Assembly (NCBI GenBank): GCA_023457135.1
Contig: JAEWMO010000099.1
Location: forward strand, 1-29,759
Direction: 5' to 3'
DNA length: 29,759 nt
DNA from: Methanobacteriota archaeon
GTDB taxonomy: Archaea; Halobacteriota; Methanomicrobia; Methanomicrobiales; Methanoculleaceae
Part shown: in pieces, positions 7,997-15,512 of the stretch
How the letters are laid out: the number at the start of each line of letters is the position of its first letter
Numbering within the stretch: the stretch's first letter is position 1
Translations under genes and position numbers: made by a program
The notes under the pieces: generated by a model
Database searches by the model: none
The model's input: the letters and a program-made list of their open reading frames with translations, nothing else
Told to the model about the DNA's origin: nothing

Positions 7997-8079
7997 CGAT
8001 AATCACCCTTCGAGCCGGAGGCAGGACGGGCAAACTCTTAAGTACGAAGATAACCAATACGCTCTGCCTACGGGCTGTT

Positions 8080-8119
8080 GTGATGTTCATCCGGCTGTTG
8101 AGAGTGGGGTGAACATCAC
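8080..8119. promoter_or_regulatory. Spaced 10-bp inverted repeat, candidate operator
   Basis: GTGATGTTCA at 8080-8089 is matched perfectly by TGAACATCAC at 8110-8119, with a 20-nt spacer. It lies 84-123 nt upstream of the surface-protein start, between that start and the AT-rich promoter-like tract. Two helical turns between half-site centres would suit a dimeric regulator; alternatively it forms a leader RNA stem. No assignment to a regulator is possible from sequence alone. Confidence 0.45.
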
Positions 8120-8491
8120 TTACTTTTCCTTGCGTTGATCAAACATCAGACCGCCTGTGAACCTTCACGAGACAATCTAACTCACGGGTAACGTTTTCCG
8201 GGTGAATATATATTGCAATCGTATCGTATACATCCAAAGGTACTGGATAGAGTCAGTACAACTGAAACCAAGCGCATTCAAGGCATAGACTTCCTGAAGC
8301 CGCAGAAAACGGAATTAGAACTATCGGATATCGCAATCCGCCAGCCCTCTTGAGAGTGAAACAGTTTTGGAATACAAGGCCAACGGCACGAACCCTGCAT
8401 ATCCAGATGCGACCTACTCGGAATCCCCTGCTAGAAGGAGGCCTCGACCGCCTCGTGCCCCGTTTTTTCCCCCTAAAAGTTTTCAGGCAGA

Positions 8492-8526
8492 CGGGCCGTC
8501 TCCCGCCCTGAACCAGCGGGGGCCCG
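8492..8526 (-). terminator. Two-part GC hairpin after the sugar nucleotidyltransferase
   Basis: CGGGC (8492-8496) pairs with GCCCG (8522-8526), and inside it CCCGC (8502-8506) pairs with GCGGG (8516-8520) around a 9-nt loop. It begins 14 nt beyond the stop of the minus-strand gene. The following minus-strand sequence contains a short T-run. Archaeal termination relies mainly on T-tracts, so this may be an RNA 3'-end protector more than a terminator. Confidence 0.4.
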
Positions 8527-8539
8527 CATACCCCAACCC

Positions 8540-9718
8540 TTAAGACCCCTCGGTCCGGGTATCGTAGTCCGGGTTCAGGACGTGCTCCTTCACGATCGTC
8601 CCCTCCGGGATGATCACCTCCGGCCAGAGCCGGGTCCCGGAGTGGACGACGACGCCGCTCTTCAGGACCGCGTGCGGCCCGATGACCGTGTCGTGCTCGA
8701 CGTTGCACCCGCTGCCGATGAACGTGTCGTTGTCGATGATGCTCCCGCTGACGGTGCTCTCGCTCCCGACCACGACCCGGTTGTAGATGGACGACGAGAA
8801 GATCTTCGCGCCGCTCTTGATGATGCAGCCCTCCCCGATGCTCGTATACGGTCCGATGACGACATTCTCCTCGATGATCGTCCCGGCCCCGATCGAGACC
8901 GGCCCGATCACCCGCGAGTTCGCCGCGACCGAGACGCAGCTTCCTATCTGCGCCGGGCCAAGGATCCGGGCGCCCTTGATGTAGAGGTCGCCGGAGATGT
9001 TCGTGAACCCGATGTCCTGCAGCTTCCACCGCTCAGCCTCGCGGAGCGACCGGGGGCTCCCCACGTCGGACCAGTTGCCCCGGGCAAGCCAGGCCTTCAG
9101 GGCGTAGCCCTTCTCCATCAGTTCGGGGAAGAGGTTGCGGGCGAAGTCGAACTTCTCGCCGGAGGGAATGTGGTCAAAGATCTCCGGGTCGCAGACATAC
9201 ATCCCGGTGCTCGCGAGGTTCGAGAAGATCTCGCCGGGGCTCGGCTTCTCCTTGAACCGCTTGATCTGGTAGTTCGCATCGATCTCGGCGATCCCGTACT
9301 CGGTGGGGTCGTCGATGCTGATGAGGCCGATCGTCGTGATCGAGTCGTTGTTGAGGTGCTCGCGGTAGAACTCAAGCAGATTCAGGCCCACGACGTGGTC
9401 GCCCCCCACGACCAGGAACGGCTGCTCCTCGAGATACTTCTGGGCGTTCTTGACGCTCCCCGCCGTCCCGAGCTTCGTCTTCTCGTGGACGTAGGTGACG
9501 TTAACCCCAAACAGCGACCCGTCGCCGAGTGCCGCCTCGATGGACTCGCTCATGTAGCCGAGCGTGATGACCACATCGGTGAACCCGAGGTTCGCGAGGT
9601 GTGAGACCAGGTGCTGGATCGAGGGTTTGTTGACAATCGGAATACAGGGCTTGGGACGCCCGAATGTGAGGGGGCGGAGCCGTGTGCCCTCCCCTCCGCA
9701 CATTATGCACACCTTCAT
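8540..9718 (-). CDS. Sugar-phosphate nucleotidyltransferase with left-handed beta-helix tail
   Basis: 392 residues from the ATG at 9718; a longer open frame exists upstream but it is antisense to the next gene, and GGAGA precedes this ATG. The N-terminal half is a nucleotidyltransferase: CGGEGTRLRPLT (NTP-binding, residues 7-18), PKPCIPIVNKP, and VVGGDHV, the metal-binding Asp region at about 105-111. The C-terminal half (about 240-380) has hexapeptide repeats (IGPVSIGAG, VVIGPYTSIG, DTFIGSG) of a left-handed beta helix. Enzymes of this form activate glucose-1-P, mannose-1-P or N-acetylglucosamine-1-P. The substrate cannot be told here and an acetyltransferase role of the helix, as in GlmU, is not shown. 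It would supply nucleotide sugars for glycans, perhaps for the neighbouring surface glycoprotein. Confidence 0.88.
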   Translation of the reverse strand: MKVCIMCGGEGTRLRPLTFGRPKPCIPIVNKPSIQHLVSHLANLGFTDVVITLGYMSESIEAALGDGSLFGVNVTYVHEKTKLGTAGSVKNAQKYLEEQPFLVVGGDHVVGLNLLEFYREHLNNDSITTIGLISIDDPTEYGIAEIDANYQIKRFKEKPSPGEIFSNLASTGMYVCDPEIFDHIPSGEKFDFARNLFPELMEKGYALKAWLARGNWSDVGSPRSLREAERWKLQDIGFTNISGDLYIKGARILGPAQIGSCVSVAANSRVIGPVSIGAGTIIEENVVIGPYTSIGEGCIIKSGAKIFSSSIYNRVVVGSESTVSGSIIDNDTFIGSGCNVEHDTVIGPHAVLKSGVVVHSGTRLWPEVIIPEGTIVKEHVLNPDYDTRTEGS

Positions 9719-9817
9719 AGCTCTCCGTTGTGCGCGTATCGATTTAACGTTTGGGGATGATCCGGCCGTGTGCTCCCGAACCTTTATTCTCTGATGCAGA
9801 GAGAGTCTACAGGGACG

Positions 9818-10315
9818 ATGACCGCGTTTGAATGTACGCTCTGCGGGAAGTGCTGCATGAACGCAGGGGGCCACCTGATCGAGATCGAGAAGAGGCTCAC
9901 CGGCCGCGACTTCCTCTGCCGGCAGAAGATCGTCGGCGGCAACTTCCGTGCCCGGGTCGAGGACCGGTTTCTCGAGGCGTTCAAGGATACCGCCGAGAGC
10001 AGCCGGCACCCGTCCTGGTGCCCGTTCCTCCGGCCTCTTCCGGGGGAGAAAGGGAAGTACGTCTGCACCATCCACGACAGCCGTGCCTTTGTCTGCCGGT
10101 CCTACTCCTGCTGCACCATGCGGATCTTTGCCGCCGACGGGCAGGAGGCCGGGAAGGTGAAGGGGAGGCGGAGTCTCGAGACCGGGGACGACGCCCTCCG
10201 CCGGTGCTGGGACGAGTCGGTCGCACCGCTCGCGACCGAGGACGATATCGCCTGGCGGGTCGAGGTCGCCGGGATCCTCGGCCGTGCCGGCTACCGGGTC
10301 GATGCCTATGAGTGA
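9818..10315 (+). CDS. YkgJ-family cysteine-cluster protein
   Basis: 165 residues from the ATG at 9818, chosen because the family begins immediately with the FECTLCGKCC motif; the open frame could reach up to 9770. Conserved Cys: CTLCGKCC near residues 5-12, CPF and CTIHDSRAFVCRSYSCC in the middle. This is the family pattern C-x2-C-x2-CC ... C ... RP-x-C-R-like, thought to bind zinc or an Fe-S cluster; the biochemical role is unknown. Its stop overlaps the next start (ATGAGTGA), so the two are translated together. Confidence 0.85.
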   Translation: MTAFECTLCGKCCMNAGGHLIEIEKRLTGRDFLCRQKIVGGNFRARVEDRFLEAFKDTAESSRHPSWCPFLRPLPGEKGKYVCTIHDSRAFVCRSYSCCTMRIFAADGQEAGKVKGRRSLETGDDALRRCWDESVAPLATEDDIAWRVEVAGILGRAGYRVDAYE

Positions 10316-10568
10316 GGTTCGCCGCCTTCCGGTCGTCCGGGGCCGGGTGGAGTGCACCCCCGGCGGGCCCGTAACCGTCGACCGGTGCGGGTTCTGTGTC
10401 CACTCCGCCCGCGTCGTGGTCAGAGGAAGGGAACTGCCCTCACCGGCACGGGCCTACTGCAGCCGGTGCCGGGATGCGGAGCGTGTCGATATGGAGAAGG
10501 TCGAGGCGGTCGTCTGCGACGACCTCTCCGGGGAAGGGTTCCGGAGCATCACGAATATCATCAGTTAG
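10308..10568 (+). CDS. Small Cys-rich protein, unknown function
   Basis: 86 residues, starting at the ATG at 10308 that overlaps the previous stop by 8 nt, a clear case of translational coupling. It carries two CxxC knuckles, CGFCVHSA (about residues 27-34) and YCSRCRDAE (about 51-59), likely one zinc site, and ends in DLSGEGFRSITNIIS. I do not recognise a named family. Coupling to the YkgJ-type protein suggests a shared metal-related task. Confidence 0.7.
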   Translation: MSEVRRLPVVRGRVECTPGGPVTVDRCGFCVHSARVVVRGRELPSPARAYCSRCRDAERVDMEKVEAVVCDDLSGEGFRSITNIIS

Positions 10569-10572
10569 GGCC

Positions 10573-10914
10573 CTACTTCCGCCAGAACTCCCAGGGATGC
10601 TTGGTCTGGAACGGGACGCCCTTCGCCTCCCGGCTCCAGTCGGTCTCGATGGTGTGGTGGACCAGCCGGACCTCGTTCCGGAGTTCGGTGAGGACCGCTT
10701 TGACGTCCTCGAGCTCCCTCTGGAGCCGGTTCAGTTCTTCAAACGACCGGTGCTGCCGAACAGCAACGGCTCCGTTGTCGTCCTGCTTGCTCGCAAGACC
10801 GGCCTCGATCAACTCAAGGATAGCTTCGTTCCGGTCAAACGCATGATCCCGTGCAAACTGATCGATCTGCTCCATCAGGTCGGGATCGAGCGCAAACGAA
10901 CATCTCATTGCCAT
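10573..10914 (-). CDS. Ribbon-helix-helix protein with coiled-coil tail
   Basis: 113 residues (or 111 from the second ATG at 10908). The N-terminal 45 residues fit the RHH/CopG fold: the strand MRCSFALD, then two helices DPDLMEQIDQFARDH and RNEAILELIEAGL. Residues 58-95 (SFEELNRLQRELEDVKAVLTELRNEV) form a coiled coil. It is probably a dimeric DNA-binding regulator, possibly self-regulating. There is no toxin partner next to it. An AT-rich TATA-like site at about 10945-10958 suits a nearly leaderless transcript. Confidence 0.75.
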   Translation of the reverse strand: MAMRCSFALDPDLMEQIDQFARDHAFDRNEAILELIEAGLASKQDDNGAVAVRQHRSFEELNRLQRELEDVKAVLTELRNEVRLVHHTIETDWSREAKGVPFQTKHPWEFWRK

Positions 10915-11068
10915 GGTCCATCTACTTCCCGTGTAATTGGATTTTCCTGCTGATTATAATGCCTATCGTTCCGACAGCCGGCGGAGGAAGCATCCGCTCC
11001 CGGCATCGTCGTATCCGGTCCGGCAAAAAAAGAGCTGCCCTGGTTCCCCCTCCGGAGAACCGATCGGG

Positions 11069-11374
11069 TCAACTGATATTTTCCATGTTGTATCCTTTCT
11101 GGGCGAGCAGTTCCTTTACCCGCTCGCGATGGTTGCCCTGCAGCTCGATCGACGAATCTTTGACCGTGCCGCCACAGGCGAGTTTCGCTTTCAGGAACTT
11201 GGAGAGGTCTTCGAGATCGATATCGTAGGGGTCGAGGCCCTCGATGACCGTGACTTCTTTTCCGTAGCGTCGTTTATTGATCTTTACGCTGATTCTCTGC
11301 TGTTCCTTTGCGACTTCTTCACAGATACACAGTTCCTTTGGCAGTCCGCAGGTCGGACATATCCCACCGTTCAT
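11069..11374 (-). CDS. Translation initiation factor aIF1 (SUI1 family)
   Basis: 101 residues. An N-terminal zinc knuckle (CPTCGLPKELCICE) precedes the SUI1 domain with RYGKEVTVIEGLDPYDIDLEDLSKFLKAKLACGGTV, which carries the conserved basic strand, the G-L/F-D-p loop and the ACGGTV motif. It monitors start-codon selection on the small ribosomal subunit. The TATA-like TTATATATTAG at about 11396-11406 sits some 25 nt upstream, so the message is nearly leaderless. Confidence 0.93.
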   Translation of the reverse strand: MNGGICPTCGLPKELCICEEVAKEQQRISVKINKRRYGKEVTVIEGLDPYDIDLEDLSKFLKAKLACGGTVKDSSIELQGNHRERVKELLAQKGYNMENIS

Positions 11375-11395
11375 TGCATGTACCTTTCAGCTCTC

Positions 11396-11406
11396 GTTAT
11401 ATATTA
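11396..11406 (-). promoter_or_regulatory. TATA box of the aIF1 gene
   Basis: The minus strand reads CTAATATATAAC here, centred about 27 nt before the ATG at 11374. This is the spacing expected when transcription starts at or a few bases before the start codon. Confidence 0.55.
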
Positions 11407-11415
11407 GTTGGCATG

Positions 11416-13062
11416 TCATGCGTTAATCAGGCAGACGTCGCACCCGAGAGAGATTACCTGGTCCGGCCGGCTCCGGTGGCGGTAGACGGTGATGCCCTTG
11501 CAACCGAGGTCCCGGGCGAGGGAGAAGACCCGGGCAATCTCGTCGGGGGTTGCTGCCTCCGGGAGGTTCACGGTCTTTGAGACCGCGTTGTCCGTGTGCT
11601 TCTGGAACGCCGCCTGCATCCGGACATGGTACTCCGGTGCGATCTCGACGGCCGTCCTGAACAGGTCCCGGGTATGCTCATCGAGGGGAAGGCCTTCGAT
11701 CGTCCCGTAACGGCGGACGTGCGCCGCGACGTCCCTCCCGCCGGCGGTCTCCGGCAGGAACGCCCGGACAAGATCGCTCACGATATCGACCTGCTGCCCG
11801 TCGATCGTCCGGCTATAGGCAAACGAGAAGACGGGCTCGATGCCGCCCGTCGTCCCGGCGATGAGGTGGAGCGAACCCGTGGGGGCGATGGTGGTGACGG
11901 TGGCGTTCCGCATATCCCCGGCATAGACGGAGCCCTGTATCGCCGGGAACGATCCCAGTATCTCGCCCAGTTCCTCCGACCGGCCCCGGGCAGCATCCTC
12001 GATCCCTTCCATCAGGCTCCCGGCGAACCGGAGCGCCTCTCCCGACTCGTAGGGGATGCCGAGACGTATGAGTGTCTCGGCAAACCCCATGACGCCGAGG
12101 CCGATCTTCCGGGTGGCAAGGGTCTGTTCCCGGATCTCGGGGAGGGGGAAGCGGTTCACATCGACGACCGCATCGAGGAACTCGACCCCGGACCGGACGG
12201 TGGCCGCGAGCAGGTCGTCGTCGAGGTCGTCCTTTCTCACGCACCGGGCGAGGTTGACGCTGCCGAGGTTGCAGCTCTCGTAGGGGTAGAGCGGCTGCTC
12301 GCCGCAGGGGTTGGTTGCCTCGATGGGGCCGAGGTGCGGGGTGGTGCTCCGCCGGTTGATCTCGTCGAGGAAAAGCACCCCGGGTTCGCCGGAGGCATGG
12401 GCGGAGGCGGCGATGAGGTGCCAGAGCGACGCGGGGTCGATGCTCCTCCATACGCTGCCGTCGCGGGGGTTCGTGAGGTCGTATGCCTTCCCCGCCGCGA
12501 GGCACCGGAGGAACCGGTCGTCGATGCCGACCGAGACGTTGAAGTTCGACAGTCCCCCGGCCTGCTTCGCGGTCACGAACTCCTCGATGTCGGGGTGGGA
12601 GGCCGCGAGCACGGCCATGTTCGCCCCCCGCCGCCGCCCCCCCTGCCGGACCGCCGCCGTCGCCGCGTCGTAGACACGGATGAACGAGACGGGCCCCGTC
12701 GCTGCCCCCGGCGTCCCGTTGACGGCGTCTCCCCGCGGCCGGAGAAGGGAGAACGAGAACCCGGTCCCTCCCCCGGACTGGTGGATGAGCGCCATATGGC
12801 CGAGGGTGCGAAAGATCCCTTCGAGGGTGTCCTCCACGGGGAGGACGAAGCAGGCAGAGAGCTGCCCGGCCGCGGTGCCGGCGTTCATCAGGGTCGGGGA
12901 GTTCGGGAGGAAGAGGAGGTCTGAGAGGAGGGAGAAGAATTCGCGGGACTTTTCCGGTCCCCCCACGGCACCGGCGACCCGGGAGAAGAGGCCGTCCGGG
13001 GTCTCGCCGGGGAGGAGGTAGCGGTGTTCGAGGAGGAGGCGGCCTTGCGGGGAGAACTCCAT
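11416..13062 (-). CDS. nrdJ: Adenosylcobalamin-dependent (class II) ribonucleotide reductase
   Basis: 548 residues from the ATG at 13062; the longer open frame to 13167 would overlap the divergent cobQ gene. Key motifs: SACFVLPVED with redox Cys71; GGGTGFSFS; NPCGEQPLYPYESCNLGSVN (about 248-266) with the radical Cys and Glu of N-x-C-G-E; GLGVMGFAETLIRLG; and the C-terminal KTVNLPEAATPDEI. It closes with GCDVC, a short swinging-arm Cys pair that would regenerate the active-site disulfide. It makes deoxyribonucleotides using coenzyme B12, independent of oxygen. It is short for the family: no ATP-cone is seen, so overall activity control by dATP is unlikely. Divergent from cobyric acid synthase. 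Confidence 0.92.
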   Translation of the reverse strand: MEFSPQGRLLLEHRYLLPGETPDGLFSRVAGAVGGPEKSREFFSLLSDLLFLPNSPTLMNAGTAAGQLSACFVLPVEDTLEGIFRTLGHMALIHQSGGGTGFSFSLLRPRGDAVNGTPGAATGPVSFIRVYDAATAAVRQGGRRRGANMAVLAASHPDIEEFVTAKQAGGLSNFNVSVGIDDRFLRCLAAGKAYDLTNPRDGSVWRSIDPASLWHLIAASAHASGEPGVLFLDEINRRSTTPHLGPIEATNPCGEQPLYPYESCNLGSVNLARCVRKDDLDDDLLAATVRSGVEFLDAVVDVNRFPLPEIREQTLATRKIGLGVMGFAETLIRLGIPYESGEALRFAGSLMEGIEDAARGRSEELGEILGSFPAIQGSVYAGDMRNATVTTIAPTGSLHLIAGTTGGIEPVFSFAYSRTIDGQQVDIVSDLVRAFLPETAGGRDVAAHVRRYGTIEGLPLDEHTRDLFRTAVEIAPEYHVRMQAAFQKHTDNAVSKTVNLPEAATPDEIARVFSLARDLGCKGITVYRHRSRPDQVISLGCDVCLINA

Positions 13063-13084
13063 GCTGCAGTCATGAACCCCCGCC

Positions 13085-13093
13085 CTTAATAAT
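13085..13093. promoter_or_regulatory. Candidate bidirectional TATA element between nrdJ and cobQ
   Basis: CTTAATAAT is the only AT-rich site in the 58-nt gap. Its core TTAATAA reads TTATTAA on the other strand, so it can serve as a TATA box in both directions. Its centre is about 27 nt from the nrdJ ATG and 32 nt from the cobQ ATG, which predicts essentially leaderless transcripts for both. Confidence 0.45.
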
Positions 13094-13120
13094 CCGTCGA
13101 GCCCAACGCTCCTGTCGGTA

Positions 13121-14611
13121 ATGTCTCTTATCGTCCTCGGAACTGCATCCCATGTCGGGAAGAGCATGACGGTCGCGGCGCTCTGCCGTGCGCTCTACCG
13201 GCGCGGAATCCCGGTTGCGCCGTTCAAATCCCAGAACATGAGCCTCAACTCCTACGTCACCGCCGACGGGAGCGAGATCGGGATCGCCCAGGCGGTCCAG
13301 GCCTTCGCCGCGGGAGTCGAGCCTTCGGCCGATATGAACCCGATCCTCCTGAAGCCGAAGGGGGACCAGACCTCGCAGGTGGTGCTGCTCGGCAGGCCAT
13401 ATAAGGATGTGCAGATCCGGGATTACTACGCCGAGACCGATACGCTTCTTGCCGAGGCTGTCTCGGCGTTCGAGCGGCTGCGGATCCGTTACGGCCACAT
13501 CGTGGTCGAAGGGGCCGGGGGAGCGGCGGAGGTGAACCTCTACGACCGCGACATCGCAAACATCAGGCTCGCCCGCCACCTCCGCCTCCCGATCGTCCTG
13601 GTCGCCGATATCGAACGGGGCGGGGTCTTCGCCCAGGTCTACGGGACGCTCGCCCTCCTCCCGGAAGATATCCGGCCACTCGTCACCGGGGTCATCGTCA
13701 ACAAATTCCGGGGAGATACCGGGCTCTTTGCATCGGGGGTTACGAAACTCGAGGAGCTCACGGGCGTCCCGGTGCTCGGCGTGGTCCCCTACGCGGAGAT
13801 CCCGCTCCCCAGCGAGGACTCGCTCTCGATCGCCGATAAAGGGCGCCGATCGGCCCCCCGACCGGTCAGGATCGCCGTCGTCCGCCTCCCCCGGCTATCG
13901 AACTTCACCGATTTCGAGCTCCTCGAACGCTGCACCTCAGTCGACTACGTCCTGCCGGGTGCCTCCCTCGCCGGCTACGACTGCATCATCCTCCCCGGAA
14001 CAAAGAACACCGTCGAGGACCTCATTGCGCTGCAGCGGGCGGGGACGGGAGAGGAACTCCGCCTCGCCCGCGAGCGGGGCGTCCCGGTCATCGGGATCTG
14101 CGGCGGCTACCAGATGCTCGGCCGCACGATCGTCGACTCCGGCGTCGAATCGGGAACACCCGGCGACTACCCGGGGTTCGGGCTTCTTGACGTCGTCACG
14201 GCCTTTACCGGCTACCGGAAGACGACGGTCCAGGTCCGGCGCCGGGCGACCGGTCCCGGCCCCATCCTCTCGGCGATGGGAGAGGTGGAGGGCTACGAGA
14301 TCCACATGGGCGAGACGGAGCGGGGGGAACTCTCCGCGGCGTTCTCCGGCGACGGGGCCGCGACCTCCGACGGCCTGGTCTTCGGGACCTACATGCACGG
14401 CCTCTTCCAGAACCCCGCGGCAGCAAACGCCCTCCTTGCCTACCTCTCGGAACGGCGGGGGCTGCCGTTTGAGCCGGTCGCGGATGCCGGCGGGGGCACC
14501 CTCGGCGCCGCGGACGCGTATGACGCACTTGCCCGGCACTTTGAGGAGCACGTGGATATGGATGCGATAATGGGATACTTTCAGAACGGCAGTTGGAGGC
14601 ATAAGGAGTGA
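13121..14611 (+). CDS. cobQ: Cobyric acid synthase
   Basis: 496 residues. The N-terminal dethiobiotin-synthetase-like ATPase domain has a modified P-loop (GTASHVGKS, residues 7-15) and FKSQNMSLNSYVT, a CobQ hallmark, plus LLKPKGD and VVEGAGGAAEVNL. The C-terminal class I glutamine amidotransferase domain has the nucleophile Cys at about residue 327 in GICGGYQMLGR and the His in GTYMHGLF. It amidates the four b, d, e and g side-chain carboxylates of adenosylcobyrinic acid a,c-diamide using glutamine and ATP. Its divergent neighbour is a coenzyme B12-dependent reductase. No strong ribosome-binding site precedes the ATG, in keeping with a leaderless message. Confidence 0.95.
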   Translation: MSLIVLGTASHVGKSMTVAALCRALYRRGIPVAPFKSQNMSLNSYVTADGSEIGIAQAVQAFAAGVEPSADMNPILLKPKGDQTSQVVLLGRPYKDVQIRDYYAETDTLLAEAVSAFERLRIRYGHIVVEGAGGAAEVNLYDRDIANIRLARHLRLPIVLVADIERGGVFAQVYGTLALLPEDIRPLVTGVIVNKFRGDTGLFASGVTKLEELTGVPVLGVVPYAEIPLPSEDSLSIADKGRRSAPRPVRIAVVRLPRLSNFTDFELLERCTSVDYVLPGASLAGYDCIILPGTKNTVEDLIALQRAGTGEELRLARERGVPVIGICGGYQMLGRTIVDSGVESGTPGDYPGFGLLDVVTAFTGYRKTTVQVRRRATGPGPILSAMGEVEGYEIHMGETERGELSAAFSGDGAATSDGLVFGTYMHGLFQNPAAANALLAYLSERRGLPFEPVADAGGGTLGAADAYDALARHFEEHVDMDAIMGYFQNGSWRHKE

Positions 14612-14731
14612 GTGTGACACGCCGTTGGGGCGACGGGCCGGAGCATGAAAGAACATAAAACGACAGGGAGAGAACAGGCGCGAGCAAAATCCTGACACTG
14701 CAGGCCCAATCCCCAGGCGAAGATCCTGATG

Positions 14732-14751
14732 CCCCCGACTGAAGTCGGGGG
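14732..14751. repeat. Perfect 9-bp hairpin, IS200/IS605-like end remnant (candidate)
   Basis: CCCCCGACT and AGTCGGGGG are perfectly complementary around a two-base loop. No T-tract follows, so it is not a normal archaeal terminator. Stems of C-rich/G-rich form followed by a GGAG/GAG sequence are familiar at the right ends of TnpB-type IS605/IS1341 elements in archaea. There is no tnpB or tnpA sequence nearby: cobQ ends at 14611. Confidence 0.4.
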
Positions 14752-14786
14752 AGCAGCCACCCCGGAGGGTATCATTAGGCGAGTAT

Positions 14787-15305
14787 TCAGATCAGGCCGA
14801 TCTTTGCTTTGATCTGCTGGATATCCTCTTCCATTGTAGAAAGTCTTTGATCGATATGGGAACGTAGATCGGTGCGCAGGTCGCGGATCTCGCCTGTGAT
14901 GGACGTCTCCATCCGGTCCATCTTTTGAAGCATCTGATCGCTCTTTTCAAGCAGGCTATCCTGCTTTTTGTCAATACTGATGATTGCAGGAATGCCTTTG
15001 GAGAGCTGTTCGATCTGGATCACATGCATATAGTCGGTTACCGGGACGACATATCCCTCGTATGGTTCAAACGCAATGTCGGAGACAACCGCATCCGGGG
15101 AGTGCTCCTCTTGGATGATGGAACTGAGTGCATCCACCTGCCCGGGTTCGCCTTCATATTGCACCACCACCTGCTCGGCGCCGTTCTGAACCCGGTTTCT
15201 TGCGCTAAACCTCTGGAAACCCTGTTCAAGGGAACACTGGAGCAGGAACACACGGTAGCCCACGCCGTGTACTCTTCTACCGGTGATGACTGCCTGCATC
15301 TTCAT
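14787..15305 (-). CDS. Acylphosphatase-like domain fused to a coiled-coil tail
   Basis: 172 residues. Residues 1-90 resemble acylphosphatase: GRRVHGVGYRVFLLQ (the V-x-G-V-x-[FY]-R loop that binds phosphate), SARNRVQNGAEQ with a candidate catalytic Asn, and VVVQYEGEPGQVDAL. Residues 120-172 are a heptad-rich coiled coil (LLEKSDQMLQKMDRMETSI ... IDQRLSTMEEDIQQIKAKI). Ordinary acylphosphatases stop at about 90-100 residues, so the tail is an addition, probably for oligomerisation or partner binding. The TATA-like ATATTTAAC at about 15331-15340 is 30 nt upstream. Activity is uncertain because spacing between the Arg loop and the Asn is loose. Confidence 0.75.
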   Translation of the reverse strand: MKMQAVITGRRVHGVGYRVFLLQCSLEQGFQRFSARNRVQNGAEQVVVQYEGEPGQVDALSSIIQEEHSPDAVVSDIAFEPYEGYVVPVTDYMHVIQIEQLSKGIPAIISIDKKQDSLLEKSDQMLQKMDRMETSITGEIRDLRTDLRSHIDQRLSTMEEDIQQIKAKIGLI

Positions 15306-15512
15306 GCTTGTAGATCTTTTGTGCCAGGTTAAATATTCTCTGGGTCGGATGCAGTCAGCCCCGCGGTCACGCTCCCCGCTTCAATACGGCCTCACCGAAT
15401 CCCGGCACTGCTGAACAATTAGAAGGGTCTGGCCGCCCCTGTAGATGCTAGGTGAAGCCCGACCTGTAGAACAGGCGTCTTCGCAGAAAAAGAGAAACTA
15501 TGTCCCGGCCCT
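15306..15512. other. Intergenic region with a short direct and inverted repeat
   Basis: No gene is seen in 207 nt. It carries the minus-strand promoter of the acylphosphatase-like gene at its left. CCTGTAGA occurs twice (15438-15445 and 15463-15470); the second copy belongs to a small CCTGT/ACAGG hairpin (15463-15475), about 38 nt past the stop of the pilus-operon gene on the minus strand. Confidence 0.4.

Larger units (their letters stand above)
7997..8539. other. Long gene-free region upstream of the surface protein
   Basis: I see no credible gene in these 543 nt; the open frames crossing it are extensions of neighbours. It holds the ribosome-binding site of the surface protein (8001-8010), a 10-bp inverted repeat (8080-8119), an AT-rich tract around 8202-8215 (a possible minus-strand TATA box, giving a leader of roughly 180 nt), a small inverted repeat GTACTG/CAGTAC at 8240-8259, and a hairpin at 8492-8526 just past the transferase gene. 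Base composition is clearly lower in GC than the flanking genes between 8130 and 8400. Confidence 0.6.

Noticed and set aside
8253..8539. Minus-strand coding continuation past the sugar nucleotidyltransferase
   Set aside because: The open frame is the out-of-frame shadow of that gene running into AT-rich intergenic DNA; no homology is visible.
9719..10357. N-terminal extension of the sugar nucleotidyltransferase frame up to 10357
   Set aside because: The family starts exactly at MKVCIMCGGEGTRLRP (ATG 9718), and the extension is antisense to the YkgJ-type gene.
11596..12924. 442-residue plus-strand open frame opposite nrdJ
   Set aside because: Antisense to conserved reductase motifs; Gly/Arg/Asp/Pro-rich without recognisable domain.
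13063..13120. Cobalamin riboswitch between nrdJ and cobQ
   Set aside because: The gap is only 58 nt and contains no B12-box-like structure; the predicted transcripts are leaderless.
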